Positions 1-8,239 of a DNA stretch of 64,000 nt are shown here, one piece after another. The position numbers were made by a program, and so were the translations under genes. The notes under the pieces are model-generated. The model was given only the letters and a program-made list of their open reading frames with translations. It made no database searches and was not told where the DNA came from. The DNA lies in assembly GCF_033001325.1 (NCBI RefSeq), contig NZ_CP133111.1, forward strand, positions 4,790,501-4,854,500, in the 5' to 3' direction. The stretch comes from Rhodopseudomonas sp. BAL398. Its GTDB lineage: Bacteria; Pseudomonadota; Alphaproteobacteria; Rhizobiales; Xanthobacteraceae. Numbering within the stretch: position 1 is the stretch's first letter; every line of letters starts with the position of its first letter.

Positions 1-4
1 CTTG

Positions 5-316
5 ATGAAGATCGGTGACATTCTCAGCGGCGAACTCAACGTGATGCGGACCCGCGCCGGCGGCGGACGGCGGGTCAACACCTTCCAGCTGGTCAGCGAG
101 CCGCGCCGGCTGCCGCCGCCGAACGGGCTGTGCAATCTTGAGACCGGGCCGGAGACGTTTGAGATCGTCACCGCCAACGACGCCGAGTCCAAGCAATTGA
201 AGCGGCTGACCGGCAAGAAAGTCTCGTTCAAGGTCAAGGAAGTCGCCTGCGCCCAGAAGGCCGGTCAGATGAGCGAAGCCATCGTGACCAAATGGAGCGT
301 GGTGGGGACGCCGTGA
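5..316 (+). CDS. hypothetical protein, 5' end at window edge
   Basis: A small basic protein of about 103 residues starting MKIGDIL if the ATG at 5 is used; a TTG at 2 is also in frame, and the reading frame is open to the window edge, so the real start may lie outside. No signal peptide, membrane segment or cysteine pair is visible beyond one CAQKAG stretch. I do not recognise the family. It ends 137 bases before the convergent ampG-like gene, with a palindromic repeat filling the gap. Function is unknown. Confidence 0.55.
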   Translation: MKIGDILSGELNVMRTRAGGGRRVNTFQLVSEPRRLPPPNGLCNLETGPETFEIVTANDAESKQLKRLTGKKVSFKVKEVACAQKAGQMSEAIVTKWSVVGTP

Positions 317-324
317 TGCCCTGC

Positions 325-434
325 TGTCATCGCCCGGCTTGACCGGGCGACCCAGTATTGCAGAGCGTGCGCGCCCTGCTATCGACATTGAGGCTCTGGG
401 ATACTGGGTCCCCCGCTTTCGCGGGGGATGACGG
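325..434. repeat. extragenic palindromic repeat R1
   Basis: Two arms in inverted orientation, GTCATCGCCCGG...GACCCAGTAT at the left and ATACTGGGTC...GGGGGATGACGG at the right, sit between the convergent hypothetical gene and the ampG-like gene. The right half also holds a local hairpin, CCCCCGC-TTTC-GCGGGGG. The layout matches the dispersed palindromes common between genes of Bradyrhizobium and Rhodopseudomonas; it may also act as a bidirectional terminator. Confidence 0.7.
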
Positions 435-452
435 TTGTGCCGCCCCGTCCCG

Positions 453-1823
453 CTACACCCGCACCGGACCCAGCTCGGTGAAATGGCCGCGGCGTTGCAG
501 CCACGCCAGCAGGATCAGGCTCGGCACCGCGACCGCCACGCAGATCACGAAGAACGCCGGCCAGCCGGTGGTTTCCGCCACATAGCCGGCGCCCGACGAC
601 AGATAGGTGCGGCCGACCGCGGCCAGCGCGGTCAGCAGTGCGTATTGGGTCGCCGTATGCAGCGGATTTTTGCACAGCGCAGACAGGTAAGCGACGAAGA
701 TCACGGTGCCGATTGCGCTGGTGAAATTCTCCGCGGTGATCGCAGAGGCCAGCGCCCATTGGTTGACGCCGACCAGCGCCAGCCAGGCGAACGACAGATT
801 GGCGAGCGCCTGCAGGCTGCCGCCGATCCACAGGCTGGCGGCCAGCGTATAGCGCCGCGCCACATAGCCGCCGGCAAAGCCGCCGATCAGCGTGGCGGCC
901 AGCCCGACGCCCTTGACGATCGCCGCGTAGTCATTGCGGGAAAAGCCGAGGTCGATGACGAACGGTGCCGTCATGGTGCCGGAAAATGCGTCGGTGAATT
1001 TGAACAGCACCACGAAGCAAAGCGCCGCCCAGGCATCCTTGCGCGCCAGGAATTCGGCGAAGGCGCCGACCGCGGCGCGGCTGACGCGGACAAAAGCGCT
1101 CTCGCCGCTGGTTGCGGCTTCGGCGCGGGCCGATTGCTCCGGTTCGGTGGCGAGCAGCGCCGTGAGCGTGCCGATCAGCACCATCGCCGCCATCGTCACA
1201 TAGCCCCACATCCAGGCCGCGAGCCTGGTCTGCCCGGTGCTCTCATAGGCGCTGACCAGGAACAGCGCGCCGGCGGTTGAGATCAGCATGCCGATCCGGT
1301 AGGCCGCCACATAGGAGGCCATGCCGGCGGCCTGCTCGCTCTCCGGCAGGCTCTCGACGCGAAAGGCATCGACCACGATGTCCTGCGTCGCCGACATCGC
1401 CGCCACCAACAGCGCGCCGAGCGCCACGAACAGCGGCGCCTTGGCCGGATCGGTCAGCGCCAGCAGCAGGATCGCGCCGATCAGCAGCATCTGCGAAAAC
1501 ACCAGCCAGCCGCGGCGGCGGCCGAAGCGGCGGGTGAATAGCGGCACATGCAGCGCATCGACCAAAGGCGCCCAGAGGAATTTCAGCGTGTAGGGCGTGC
1601 CGACCAGCGCGAACAGCCCGATGGTGCCGAGATCGACGCCGGATTCCCGCATCCACACCAATAGCGTCGAGCCCGACAGCGCCAGCGGCAGCCCCGACGA
1701 AAAGCCGAGGAACAGCACGATCAGCACCCGCGGCTGCAAATAGACGGTAAGCGCCTCGCGCCAGCTGGCGCGCGGCTTCGGCAAGAGACTCTGATCGGGC
1801 AGGGCGTCGGGGGAGTTTGTCAT
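453..1823 (-). CDS. ampG: AmpG-family muropeptide MFS permease
   Basis: 456 residues with about 12-14 hydrophobic segments. The N-terminal half carries the AmpG pattern: FLGFSSGLPLAL, then WMRESGVDLGTIGLFALVGTPYTLKFLW, then FGRRRGWLVFSQ and a TQDIVVDAFRVE segment, which are typical of AmpG rather than of general MFS proteins. AmpG imports anhydromuropeptides from the periplasm for cell-wall recycling and so influences beta-lactamase induction. ATG at 1823 is the first start of the frame. The gene stands alone, with repeat R1 downstream and the rmuC relic region upstream. Substrate is inferred from family. Confidence 0.85.
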   Translation of the reverse strand: MTNSPDALPDQSLLPKPRASWREALTVYLQPRVLIVLFLGFSSGLPLALSGSTLLVWMRESGVDLGTIGLFALVGTPYTLKFLWAPLVDALHVPLFTRRFGRRRGWLVFSQMLLIGAILLLALTDPAKAPLFVALGALLVAAMSATQDIVVDAFRVESLPESEQAAGMASYVAAYRIGMLISTAGALFLVSAYESTGQTRLAAWMWGYVTMAAMVLIGTLTALLATEPEQSARAEAATSGESAFVRVSRAAVGAFAEFLARKDAWAALCFVVLFKFTDAFSGTMTAPFVIDLGFSRNDYAAIVKGVGLAATLIGGFAGGYVARRYTLAASLWIGGSLQALANLSFAWLALVGVNQWALASAITAENFTSAIGTVIFVAYLSALCKNPLHTATQYALLTALAAVGRTYLSSGAGYVAETTGWPAFFVICVAVAVPSLILLAWLQRRGHFTELGPVRV

Positions 1824-1875
1824 TTTGCAGTGCTAGCAGATTCGAATGGCGGGAGGCATCGGCTGCAATAATTTA

Positions 1876-1910
1876 CCGTCATCGCCCGGCTTGAGCGGCG
1901 ACCCAGTACT
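1876..1910. repeat. single arm of palindromic repeat (R2)
   Basis: Copies the left arm of repeat R1 (CCGTCATCGCCCGGCTTGA...GACCCAGTACT) without a matching inverted arm. It looks like a decayed or half-deleted element in the 564-base stretch between the ampG-like gene and the ketopantoate-reductase-like gene. Confidence 0.5.
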
Positions 1911-1985
1911 CACAAAATTCAACGGTTGGGGCGCGGGCTTTCTACGTCTCCATTCTCGCCAGCCGCATTGGCGGGGAGACCGGCA

Positions 1986-2137
1986 CCACGCGGGCCAGAT
2001 AGGCCTTCTGGACGATATCGGCGAAGTCGTCATGGATCTCGGCATAGACCGATTTCTACGGCACGAACATCAGGGCGGTGTCCCTGGTCTCGCCCGGGAT
2101 CAGATATTTGCCGGCGATATCATGGACACGCCGCATC
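1986..2137 (-). pseudogene. rmuC gene fragment (relic)
   Basis: About 150 bases are a diverged copy of the internal part of the intact rmuC gene (3809-3962), in the same orientation. Read on the minus strand it gives MRRVHDIAGKYLIPGET, DTALMFVP, stop, KSVYAEIHDDFADIVQKAY; the intact protein reads MRHVNDIAGKYLIPGET, DTALMFVP, SESVYAEIHDGFDDIVQKAY. A serine codon has become TAG. Homology fades on both sides, so it is a dead fragment. It lies 250 bases before the ketopantoate-reductase-like gene, which is therefore bracketed by rmuC sequence. Confidence 0.85.
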
Positions 2138-2387
2138 TCCATTTACAGCGCACCAAATTGGCGATGGCTTCCCGGTCTCCCACAGGGCATCATGCCGCAC
2201 GGCCCGCCTCGCCCGCGCCGTGTTTCCGGTCGCCCGCACCACGTCACCCAGCGCGGCAACGCTCGGGCGCGAACCTTCTCCGGCGACGACGACGATGCGC
2301 CGAACCGCGTAGCCGAAGATAATCAAATGCACTGTCCCCGTCATTCTGGATTGGAAGCGGTGGCCAAGGTTGAGGCGGGGCGCCCCA

Positions 2388-3341
2388 ATGAAAATCTTGA
2401 TGTTCGGCAGAGGCGTGATTTCGGTGCTTTACGGGTGGGCGCTCGAAAAGGCTGGTCACACTGTTGAATTCTACGTCCGTCCGGGCCGCGCGGCGCAATA
2501 CGGCCCGACCGTGACGCTTGAAATACTCGATGCGAGAAGATCGATCCTTGGCAAGCGCGTCAACGAGGATTGGGCAATCCACATGCGCGAGGATTTGCCC
2601 GCCTATCATGACTACGACCTGATCCTCGTGAGTGTGCAGCATTACCACTTCGAGAACGCGGCGGCGTTTCTCGGGCCGCGTGTCGGCAAGGCGACGGTGC
2701 TGGTGTTCAACAATCTTTGGGTCGAGCCCACGACGGCGGCTTCACGCCTTCCCGCCACGCAACTGGCGTGGGGATTTCCTGGAGCGGGGGGCGGCTTCAG
2801 CGCCGACGGGGTGCTACGCGGTGCGCTGTCCGGCAAGGTTACCTTTGGGACCTTTCTCACCGACCCCAGTCAATGTGAGATGGCCGTACGGGGAGCGTTT
2901 AAGAAGGCTGGATTTGCTATCGTCGAGCAACGAGACTTCCGCAGTTTCCTGTTCGTGCATTTCGCGCTCGATTGCGCCGTGGAGACCGAGGCGCTCAAAT
3001 CCGGCTCGATGGCGGGCGCGTTCGCCTCCGGCCGTCACCGCCGCGGCGCGATTCTGAACATGCGGGAACTGATGCCGCTTCTCGCGGCACGCTCGGTCGA
3101 TCTGAAAAATCAATCAAGCAAATTGGCTCCGTTTCGCCTACCCATCTGGCTGGTTGGCCCGATGATGGGATTTGCTTCGAGGCTGGTCCCATTGGTTCGT
3201 GTACTGCTCGACAGCCACTCGAACATCGAGGAACTGCGTTCGACCTGCCGCGATGTGCTCACCGAGGCGCGACGCCTCGGCGTGAACCTGCCGCGGCTCG
3301 AGGGCGCTTCGTCGCTTTTCGAAAGCACCGGCCAAGAGTAG
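2388..3341 (+). CDS. ketopantoate reductase-like (ApbA/PanE) protein
   Basis: 317 residues from the ATG at 2388, preceded by a GGCGGGG ribosome site; a TTG at 2370 is an alternative. The N-terminus MKILMFGRGVISVLYGWALEKAGH is a Rossmann NAD(P)-binding fold with the GxGxxG-like GRGVIS loop, followed by a VSVQHYHFENAAAFLG segment as in the ApbA/PanE superfamily. Members reduce 2-dehydropantoate or related 2-keto acids. The C-terminal domain looks diverged, so 2-dehydropantoate as substrate is uncertain. Codon usage appears less GC-rich than in neighbours, and the gene sits between an rmuC relic and intact rmuC, which suggests insertion. Confidence 0.65.
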   Translation: MKILMFGRGVISVLYGWALEKAGHTVEFYVRPGRAAQYGPTVTLEILDARRSILGKRVNEDWAIHMREDLPAYHDYDLILVSVQHYHFENAAAFLGPRVGKATVLVFNNLWVEPTTAASRLPATQLAWGFPGAGGGFSADGVLRGALSGKVTFGTFLTDPSQCEMAVRGAFKKAGFAIVEQRDFRSFLFVHFALDCAVETEALKSGSMAGAFASGRHRRGAILNMRELMPLLAARSVDLKNQSSKLAPFRLPIWLVGPMMGFASRLVPLVRVLLDSHSNIEELRSTCRDVLTEARRLGVNLPRLEGASSLFESTGQE

Positions 3342-3422
3342 ACGCAGCTATTGCTGATGCCATTGCGCAGCCTGCCTGCCGTGCGGCATCGTAGCAAGGA
3401 TGATCGCGCGAACGCTTTGCCT

Positions 3423-4667
3423 CTATTCCCCCGCCTGCAGCTGGCGCGGAAACAGTGCCGGAATATCGATGCCATCGCCATCGTTGTCATGGTCACCGTC
3501 ATCGCCGTCAGCTCGGGGCGCGAGCGGCGCCAGCGCGGGCGCCTCGGCCTTGCTGAAATCCATTTCCTCGATCCGCTGGGCGCGGCGCTCGATCTTGTCG
3601 GCCGAGATCAGGATCTGGCGGACGTCCTCATTGGCCTGGCCGAAATGGGCCTGCAGCTTCAGCACCCGGTCGCGCAGCCGGCCCAGATCGTCGCCGAGGC
3701 TGAGCACTTCGGTGCGGATCTGGTCGGCGGCGTCGCGCATCCGCGCGTCCTTGAGGATCTGCTGCATCACCTGGATCGCCAGCATCAGCAGCGACGGCGA
3801 CACCAGCACAACGCGGGCGCGATAGGCCTTCTGGACGATGTCGTCGAAGCCGTCATGGATCTCGGCATAGACCGATTCCGACGGTACGAACATCAAGGCG
3901 GTGTCCTGGGTCTCGCCCGGGATCAGATATTTGCCGGCGATGTCGTTGACATGCCGCATCACGTCGAGCCGCACCCGTTGCGCAGCGAAGCGTTTTTCCT
4001 CATCGCCGCAGGCGGCGTGCAGCGCGGTGATGGCTTCCAGCGGAAATTTGGCGTCGATGCAGAGCGGCCGCTGGTCCGGCAGGAACACCACGCAGTCCGG
4101 CCGCTTGCCGCTCGACAGCGTGAATTGGAACGCATAGGCGCCCTTCGGCATGCCGTCCTGCACGATGGCTTCCATCCGGGCCTGGCCGAAGGCGCCGCGC
4201 GATTGCTTGTTGGACAGCACATCGCGCAACGTCGTCACCTCGGCGGCAAGATCGGTCAGGTTCTGCTGCGCGCTGTCGATGATGCCGAGCCGCTCATGCA
4301 GCACCCGCAGGCTGTCGAGGGTGTGGCGGGTGGAGTGGTCCATCGATTGGCCAACCCGATGGGTCACGCTGTCGAGCCGCTCGGTCACCGCGCGCGCCAT
4401 CTCTGCCTGCCTGCCGGCCAGCGCCGTGCCCATCGCGTCGACCCGGCCGGTGGCCTCGTGCTGCGCCCGCATCATATAGGCCAGGCGCTGCTCCAGCTCG
4501 GTGGCGCGGACCGCCTGAGCCAGCGCGGCGTCGCTGCCGCTTTGCATGAAGCGGGCGACTGCCACGGCGATCGCCACCAGCAGCAGCAGGACGAGCAGCG
4601 CAAAGGCCGCGGCCGCCACGCCGGTCGAAACCGGCCAATCGCCGAGATAGAACAGCGTCTCATTCAT
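3423..4667 (-). CDS. rmuC: DNA recombination protein RmuC
   Basis: 414 residues. An N-terminal membrane anchor (about residues 14-38, VAAAAFALLVLLLLVAIAVA) is followed by a coiled-coil stretch and the RmuC nuclease-like core: GAFGQARMEAIVQDGMPKGAY, DCVVFLPDQRPLCIDAKFPLEA, DIAGKYLIPGETQDTALMFVPSE and VLVSPSLLMLAIQVMQ. RmuC limits sequence inversions between short inverted repeats and has a PD-(D/E)xK-like fold; the IDAKFP segment matches its active-site region. It is transcribed divergently from def. Part of the gene was copied to 1986-2137. Confidence 0.93.
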   Translation of the reverse strand: MNETLFYLGDWPVSTGVAAAAFALLVLLLLVAIAVAVARFMQSGSDAALAQAVRATELEQRLAYMMRAQHEATGRVDAMGTALAGRQAEMARAVTERLDSVTHRVGQSMDHSTRHTLDSLRVLHERLGIIDSAQQNLTDLAAEVTTLRDVLSNKQSRGAFGQARMEAIVQDGMPKGAYAFQFTLSSGKRPDCVVFLPDQRPLCIDAKFPLEAITALHAACGDEEKRFAAQRVRLDVMRHVNDIAGKYLIPGETQDTALMFVPSESVYAEIHDGFDDIVQKAYRARVVLVSPSLLMLAIQVMQQILKDARMRDAADQIRTEVLSLGDDLGRLRDRVLKLQAHFGQANEDVRQILISADKIERRAQRIEEMDFSKAEAPALAPLAPRADGDDGDHDNDGDGIDIPALFPRQLQAGE

Positions 4668-4745
4668 TTCAAAAGCATAGCAGATTTGGCACGCGGGCGA
4701 ACGAAGAGGGAACGTTTGTGGTTAACCGGAGGTAAATTTTGATGG

Positions 4746-4759
4746 TTAACGGCCGTTAA
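4746..4759. promoter_or_regulatory. perfect palindrome between rmuC and def
   Basis: TTAACGGCCGTTAA is a perfect 14-base palindrome just upstream of the def promoter. A second shorter palindrome, GGTTAACC, lies at 4720-4727. Both could be operator sites or rmuC leader structure; no known regulator can be named. Confidence 0.35.
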
Positions 4760-4780
4760 GGCGTCCGTCGTCGTACCGGA

Positions 4781-4809
4781 TTGACCGCGGCAATCGCGCG
4801 GCTTAAATC
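4781..4809 (+). promoter_or_regulatory. housekeeping-type promoter of def
   Basis: TTGACC (4781-4786), a 17-base spacer, then TAAATC (4804-4809). The -10 box ends only six bases before the def ATG at 4816, so transcription would start at or very near the A of the ATG. No Shine-Dalgarno sequence lies between, which fits a leaderless mRNA. Confidence 0.5.
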
Positions 4810-4815
4810 GCCGCC

Positions 4816-5343
4816 ATGGCCCTTCGTGAAATCATCATTTTGCCCGACAAGCAGCTGCGGCTGATCTCCAAACCCGTCGCCGAGGTAACGGCGCAGATCC
4901 GCAAGCTGGCCGACGACATGTTCGAGAGCATGTATGACGCTCCGGGCATCGGCCTGGCTGCGATTCAGGTCGCCGAGCCGGTGCGGCTGATCACCATGGA
5001 CATCGTCCGCAAGGAGGGCAATGGCCAGAGCGAGCCGCGCGCCTTCATCAATCCGGAGATCGTATCGTCGTCCGAGGAGATGAACGTCTACGAGGAAGGC
5101 TGCCTGTCGATCCCGGAATATTACGCCGAGGTCGAACGCCCGGCCCGGGTGCGGCTGCGCTATACCGACCTCGACGGCCAGGTGAAGGAAGAGGACGCCG
5201 ATGGGCTGTTCGCCACCTGCATCCAGCACGAGATCGACCACCTCAACGGCGTGCTGTTCATCGATCACCTCTCGATGCTGAAGCGCCGGATGGTGATCAA
5301 GAAATTCGAGAAGGCGGCAAAGCACGGCATCAAATACGTCTGA
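4816..5343 (+). CDS. def: peptide deformylase
   Basis: 175 residues, normal length for a type I deformylase. It removes the formyl group from the initiator methionine of new proteins in the cytoplasm using a bound Fe2+/Zn2+ ion. All three motifs are present: GIGLAAIQ (44-51), EGCLS with metal ligand Cys96, and HEIDH with ligands His138 and His142 and catalytic Glu139. The ATG at 4816 gives the family N-terminus [11 protein letters not shown]. It belongs with fmt and truA downstream, but a toxin-antitoxin pair has come between def and fmt. Translation is probably leaderless. Confidence 0.97.
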   Translation: MALREIIILPDKQLRLISKPVAEVTAQIRKLADDMFESMYDAPGIGLAAIQVAEPVRLITMDIVRKEGNGQSEPRAFINPEIVSSSEEMNVYEEGCLSIPEYYAEVERPARVRLRYTDLDGQVKEEDADGLFATCIQHEIDHLNGVLFIDHLSMLKRRMVIKKFEKAAKHGIKYV

Positions 5344-5368
5344 CTGGTTTGACCGGCCGGCACCGGTT

Positions 5369-5385
5369 TGATATCATTGATATCA
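5369..5385. promoter_or_regulatory. palindromic operator-like site before fitA-like gene
   Basis: TGATATCA occurs twice (5369-5376 and 5378-5385) around a single T, so each half and the whole 17-base block are palindromic. It lies 15 bases before the antitoxin start, just ahead of a GGAG ribosome site. Ribbon-helix-helix antitoxins of the FitA type repress their own operon by binding such inverted repeats, so this is a likely autoregulatory operator. Confidence 0.6.
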
Positions 5386-5400
5386 ACGCTGGAGGCGCCG

Positions 5401-5646
5401 ATGCCTGACCTGTTGATCAGAAACCTCTCAACACAGCTGAAGGAGCGGATCGAGCGCCAGGCGCGGGCCTCGGACACGAGCCTGTCGGAAGCCGCCAAGG
5501 CGCTGATCGAAAAAGGCCTCGGCCCCTCTGAGCCGCCGCGCCAGCTCGGCACTGAGCTCTTTAATCTCATCCCGCCCGAATATCGCAGCGATGATCTGGT
5601 CTTTGAAATTCCGGACCTGCCAAGCGATCCGCCCGATTTTTCATGA
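5401..5646 (+). CDS. FitA-like ribbon-helix-helix antitoxin
   Basis: 81 residues from the ATG at 5401 (GGAG seven bases upstream). The N-terminus MPDLLIRNLSTQLKERIERQARASDTSLSEAAKALIE is an Arc/MetJ-type ribbon-helix-helix DNA-binding domain, as in FitA/VapB-type antitoxins. The acidic/proline-rich C-terminus (PPEYRSDDLVFEIPDLPSDPPDF) would wrap the toxin. The stop codon overlaps the toxin ATG in the ATGA pattern, so the two are translationally coupled. The pair interrupts def-fmt. Confidence 0.82.
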   Translation: MPDLLIRNLSTQLKERIERQARASDTSLSEAAKALIEKGLGPSEPPRQLGTELFNLIPPEYRSDDLVFEIPDLPSDPPDFS

Positions 5647-6068
5647 TCCTTCTCGACACCAATGTCGTCTCGGAGGGGTTTCGAGCCACGCCTCATCCGG
5701 CTGTCCGCTCATGGATGGATGCGCAACCGCATGAAACGCTCTTCATCTGCGCGCCCGTTCTCGCGGAAATCCGTTTTGGCATCGCGCTGCTGGGGCCTGG
5801 CGCACGACGCGACCTGTTGCAGGCTGGCGCCGACCGGCTGGAACAGAGCCAATATCTGGGTCGAATTCTATCGTTCGATGCCAGAGCGGCTGCAGCCTAT
5901 GGGCAGCTCGCCGCCGACCGTCAGAAGCGGGGCAAGCCTGTCGGATTGATCGACGGTCTGATCGCAGCAATTGCCATCTCGCATGGGGCCGATATAGCAA
6001 CGCGCGACGCATATGGTTTCTCTGAGCTGGGTTTGAATGTCATCGATCCCTTCGCATTCACCCCGTAG
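5643..6068 (+). CDS. FitB/VapC-like PIN-domain toxin ribonuclease
   Basis: 141 residues with a complete PIN domain. MILLDTNVVSE gives acidic residue Asp5 plus the N/T pair, VLAEIRFG gives Glu42, and GLIDGLIAAIAISHGADIATRD supplies the two C-terminal acidic residues. These four acids bind Mg2+/Mn2+ for RNA cleavage in VapC/FitB toxins. It overlaps the antitoxin gene by four bases. Only 21 bases separate its stop from the fmt start, so fmt is probably co-transcribed with it. Confidence 0.85.
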   Translation: MILLDTNVVSEGFRATPHPAVRSWMDAQPHETLFICAPVLAEIRFGIALLGPGARRDLLQAGADRLEQSQYLGRILSFDARAAAAYGQLAADRQKRGKPVGLIDGLIAAIAISHGADIATRDAYGFSELGLNVIDPFAFTP

Positions 6069-6089
6069 CCATTCTGGATTGCATTGCCC

Positions 6090-7022
6090 ATGTCCCTTCG
6101 CCTGATTTTCATGGGCACGCCCGATTTCGCGGTGCCGACGCTGCTGGCTTTGGCCGGCCATGGCCACGACATCGTCGCGGTCTACAGCCGCGAGGCCAAG
6201 CCGTCGGGACGCGGCATGAAGCTGCAGCCGACGCCGGTCGAGCAGGCGGCGCGCCGGCTCGGCATCCCGGTGCTGACGCCGAAGACGCTGAAGACCCCGG
6301 AGGTGCTGGCGGAATTTGCCGCCTTCAACGCCGATGCCGCCGTCGTCGTCGCCTATGGGATGATCCTGCCGCAGGCCATTCTCGATGCGCCGACATTCGG
6401 CTGCTACAATCTGCACGGCTCGCTGCTGCCGCGCTGGCGCGGCGCGGCCCCAATCAATCGCGCCATCATGGCGGGCGACGCCGAGTCGGGCGTGATGGTG
6501 ATGCAGATGGACGCCGGGCTCGATACCGGCGACGTCGCGATGGCGGAGCGGATCACGATCACCGACGCGATGACCGCTTCCGATCTGCACGACGCGCTGG
6601 CGCCGCTCGGCGCCGACCTGATGGTGCGGGCGATGGGGGCGCTGGAACGCGGGCAATTGCGACTCGCCAAACAGAGCGAAGCCGGCGTCACCTATGCCGC
6701 CAAGATCGACAAGGCCGAGGCGCGGATCGATTTCACCAAACCGGCGGCCGCGGTGTTGCGGCATATTCACGGGCTGTCGCCGTTTCCCGGCGCGTGGTGC
6801 GAATGGCCGATCGAAGGCGAGGCGGTGCGGGTCAAGATCCTGCGCTGCGAATTGGCGAAGGGCGCGGGCGCGCCCGGCGATCTGCTCGACGACCGGCTCA
6901 CGATTGCCTGCGGCGACGGCGCGATCCGGGTGCTGCAATTGCAGCGCGCCGGCAAGCAGCCGATGCAGGCAGCGGATTTTCTGCGCGGCACACCGCTGAA
7001 GCCGCCGCTGCGGGTGTGCTAG
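6090..7022 (+). CDS. fmt: methionyl-tRNA formyltransferase
   Basis: 310 residues starting at the ATG at 6090 (a TTG at 6084 is also in frame). Transfers formyl from 10-formyl-tetrahydrofolate to initiator Met-tRNA. Family marks: [48 protein letters not shown], and the catalytic [16 protein letters not shown] segment with Asn and His. A C-terminal OB-like domain follows (about 205-310). Length is typical. It is the metabolic partner of def, but here follows a PIN toxin gene rather than def directly. Confidence 0.97.
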   Translation: MSLRLIFMGTPDFAVPTLLALAGHGHDIVAVYSREAKPSGRGMKLQPTPVEQAARRLGIPVLTPKTLKTPEVLAEFAAFNADAAVVVAYGMILPQAILDAPTFGCYNLHGSLLPRWRGAAPINRAIMAGDAESGVMVMQMDAGLDTGDVAMAERITITDAMTASDLHDALAPLGADLMVRAMGALERGQLRLAKQSEAGVTYAAKIDKAEARIDFTKPAAAVLRHIHGLSPFPGAWCEWPIEGEAVRVKILRCELAKGAGAPGDLLDDRLTIACGDGAIRVLQLQRAGKQPMQAADFLRGTPLKPPLRVC

Positions 7023-7108
7023 AGATGGGACGATTGGCCGGTATCGCAGCCATGCTGTCACCGCCCGGGCGATCACGGTGGATGGTGCGGCGGCGCGTGA
7101 TCTCGCGC

Positions 7109-7196
7109 CGTCATGCGCGGGCTTGACCCGCGCATCCATCCGGAAAACAACACTTGCCCGATTGATGGATTGCCGGGTCAAGCCCGGCAATGACAG
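7109..7196. repeat. extragenic palindromic repeat R3
   Basis: Two inverted arms, CGTCATGCGCGGGCTTGACC and GGGTCAAGCCCGGCAATGAC, flank an AT-richer centre. The element occupies the fmt-truA gap and ends 20 bases before the truA start, leaving truA with little room for a ribosome site of its own. Confidence 0.75.
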
Positions 7197-7216
7197 CAGA
7201 CAGATCATCGCCAACC

Positions 7217-7954
7217 ATGCCGCGCTACAAGCTCATCATCGAATATGACGGCGCGCCCTATTGCGGCTGGCAGATTCAGCGCAACGGCCCCTCGGTGCAG
7301 GCCGCGCTGGAAGATGCGGCGCAGGCGATCTGCGGCGAGTTCGTCCGCATCAACGGCGCCGGCCGCACCGACGCTGGGGTCCACGCGCTGGGCCAGGTGG
7401 CGCATTGCGACGTCGCCAAGCCGCTGGTGCCGGGCCGGCTGCGCGACGGGCTCAACGCGCATCTGCGGCCGCATCCGATCGGGGTGCTGAGCGCCGAGAT
7501 CGTGGCCGATGATTTCGAGGCGCGGTTCTCGGCGGTCAAGCGGCACTACGTCTATCGGATCAGTAACCGGCGGGCCAATCTGGCGCTCGAGATCGGCAAG
7601 GTGTGGCGGGTGGCGAAGCCGCTCGACGTGGCGGCGATGCAAGAGGCCGCGCAGCTTCTGGTCGGCAGGCACGACTTCACTACGTTCCGCGACACCGAAT
7701 GCCAGGCCAAATCGCCCGAAAAGACCCTCGATCAGCTCGACGTGGTGCGCGACGGCGACAATGTCTCGATCGTCACCTCGGCGCGCTCGTTCCTGCACAG
7801 CCAGGTGCGCTCGATGGTCGGCTCCTTGGTGTGGGTCGGCGAAGGCCGCTGGCGCGCCGAGGATCTGGCCGCCGCACTGGCGGCGCGCCGCCGCTCCGCC
7901 TGTGGCCTCGTGGCGCCGCCCGAAGGGTTGTATCTGGTCCGGGTGGATTATTGA
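7217..7954 (+). CDS. truA: tRNA pseudouridine(38-40) synthase TruA
   Basis: 245 residues from the ATG at 7217 ([19 protein letters not shown], the usual TruA start); the ATG at 7190 lies inside repeat R3 and is rejected. The catalytic motif [13 protein letters not shown] carries Asp52. The [19 protein letters not shown] and [15 protein letters not shown] blocks are also typical. It modifies U38-U40 in the anticodon arm of many tRNAs. Its last 42 bases recur just downstream with silent differences (7965-8006). Confidence 0.96.
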   Translation: MPRYKLIIEYDGAPYCGWQIQRNGPSVQAALEDAAQAICGEFVRINGAGRTDAGVHALGQVAHCDVAKPLVPGRLRDGLNAHLRPHPIGVLSAEIVADDFEARFSAVKRHYVYRISNRRANLALEIGKVWRVAKPLDVAAMQEAAQLLVGRHDFTTFRDTECQAKSPEKTLDQLDVVRDGDNVSIVTSARSFLHSQVRSMVGSLVWVGEGRWRAEDLAAALAARRRSACGLVAPPEGLYLVRVDY

Positions 7955-7964
7955 GCGGCGCGGC

Positions 7965-8006
7965 GCGCCGCCCGAAGGGCTTTATCTGGTGCGGGTGGAT
8001 TATTGA
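7965..8006 (+). pseudogene. duplicated 3' tail of truA
   Basis: 42 bases repeat the end of truA (7913-7954). Both copies encode [13 protein letters not shown] and a stop. They differ at only three bases (ttg/ctt and gtc/gtg codons), and all differences are silent. The copy is not translated from truA because the first stop intervenes. It looks like a recombination scar with a slightly diverged truA allele. Confidence 0.8.
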
Positions 8007-8078
8007 GGCACGCGCGAGGCCCAGCGTCGCAGACCCCGCTCGGTCATTCCCGGGACGCGCCGCCGCACGCTCCGCTCG

Positions 8079-8208
8079 GTCATTCCGGGGCGCGAGGCCG
8101 ATAGGCCGAGTGAACCCGGAATCTTGCAACGGGCACAGTTCGCGTTGCGTCGTGTCGCGAGATTCCGGGTTCGCTCGCAGCTGTCGCTGCTCGCGCCCCG
8201 GAATGACG
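8079..8208. repeat. extragenic palindromic repeat R4
   Basis: Inverted arms GTCATTCCGGGGCGCGAG (left) and CTCGCGCCCCGGAATGAC (right) with internal inverted copies of AACCCGGAATCT / AGATTCCGGGTT. A partial extra arm (TCATTCCCGGGACGCG) precedes it near 8044. It lies between the convergent truA and dapE genes. Same family as R7. Confidence 0.75.
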
Positions 8209-8239
8209 GGCGATTGAAGAATCCGCTCAGTTCAAATGC

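Noticed and set aside
1846-2467. Several plus-strand open frames between the ampG-like and panE-like genes.
   Set aside because: They cover a repeat arm and the antisense of the rmuC relic; none has a ribosome site or recognisable sequence.
8007-8231. Open frames in the truA-dapE gap.
   Set aside because: They consist of repeat R4 and the duplicated truA tail, not of coding sequence.
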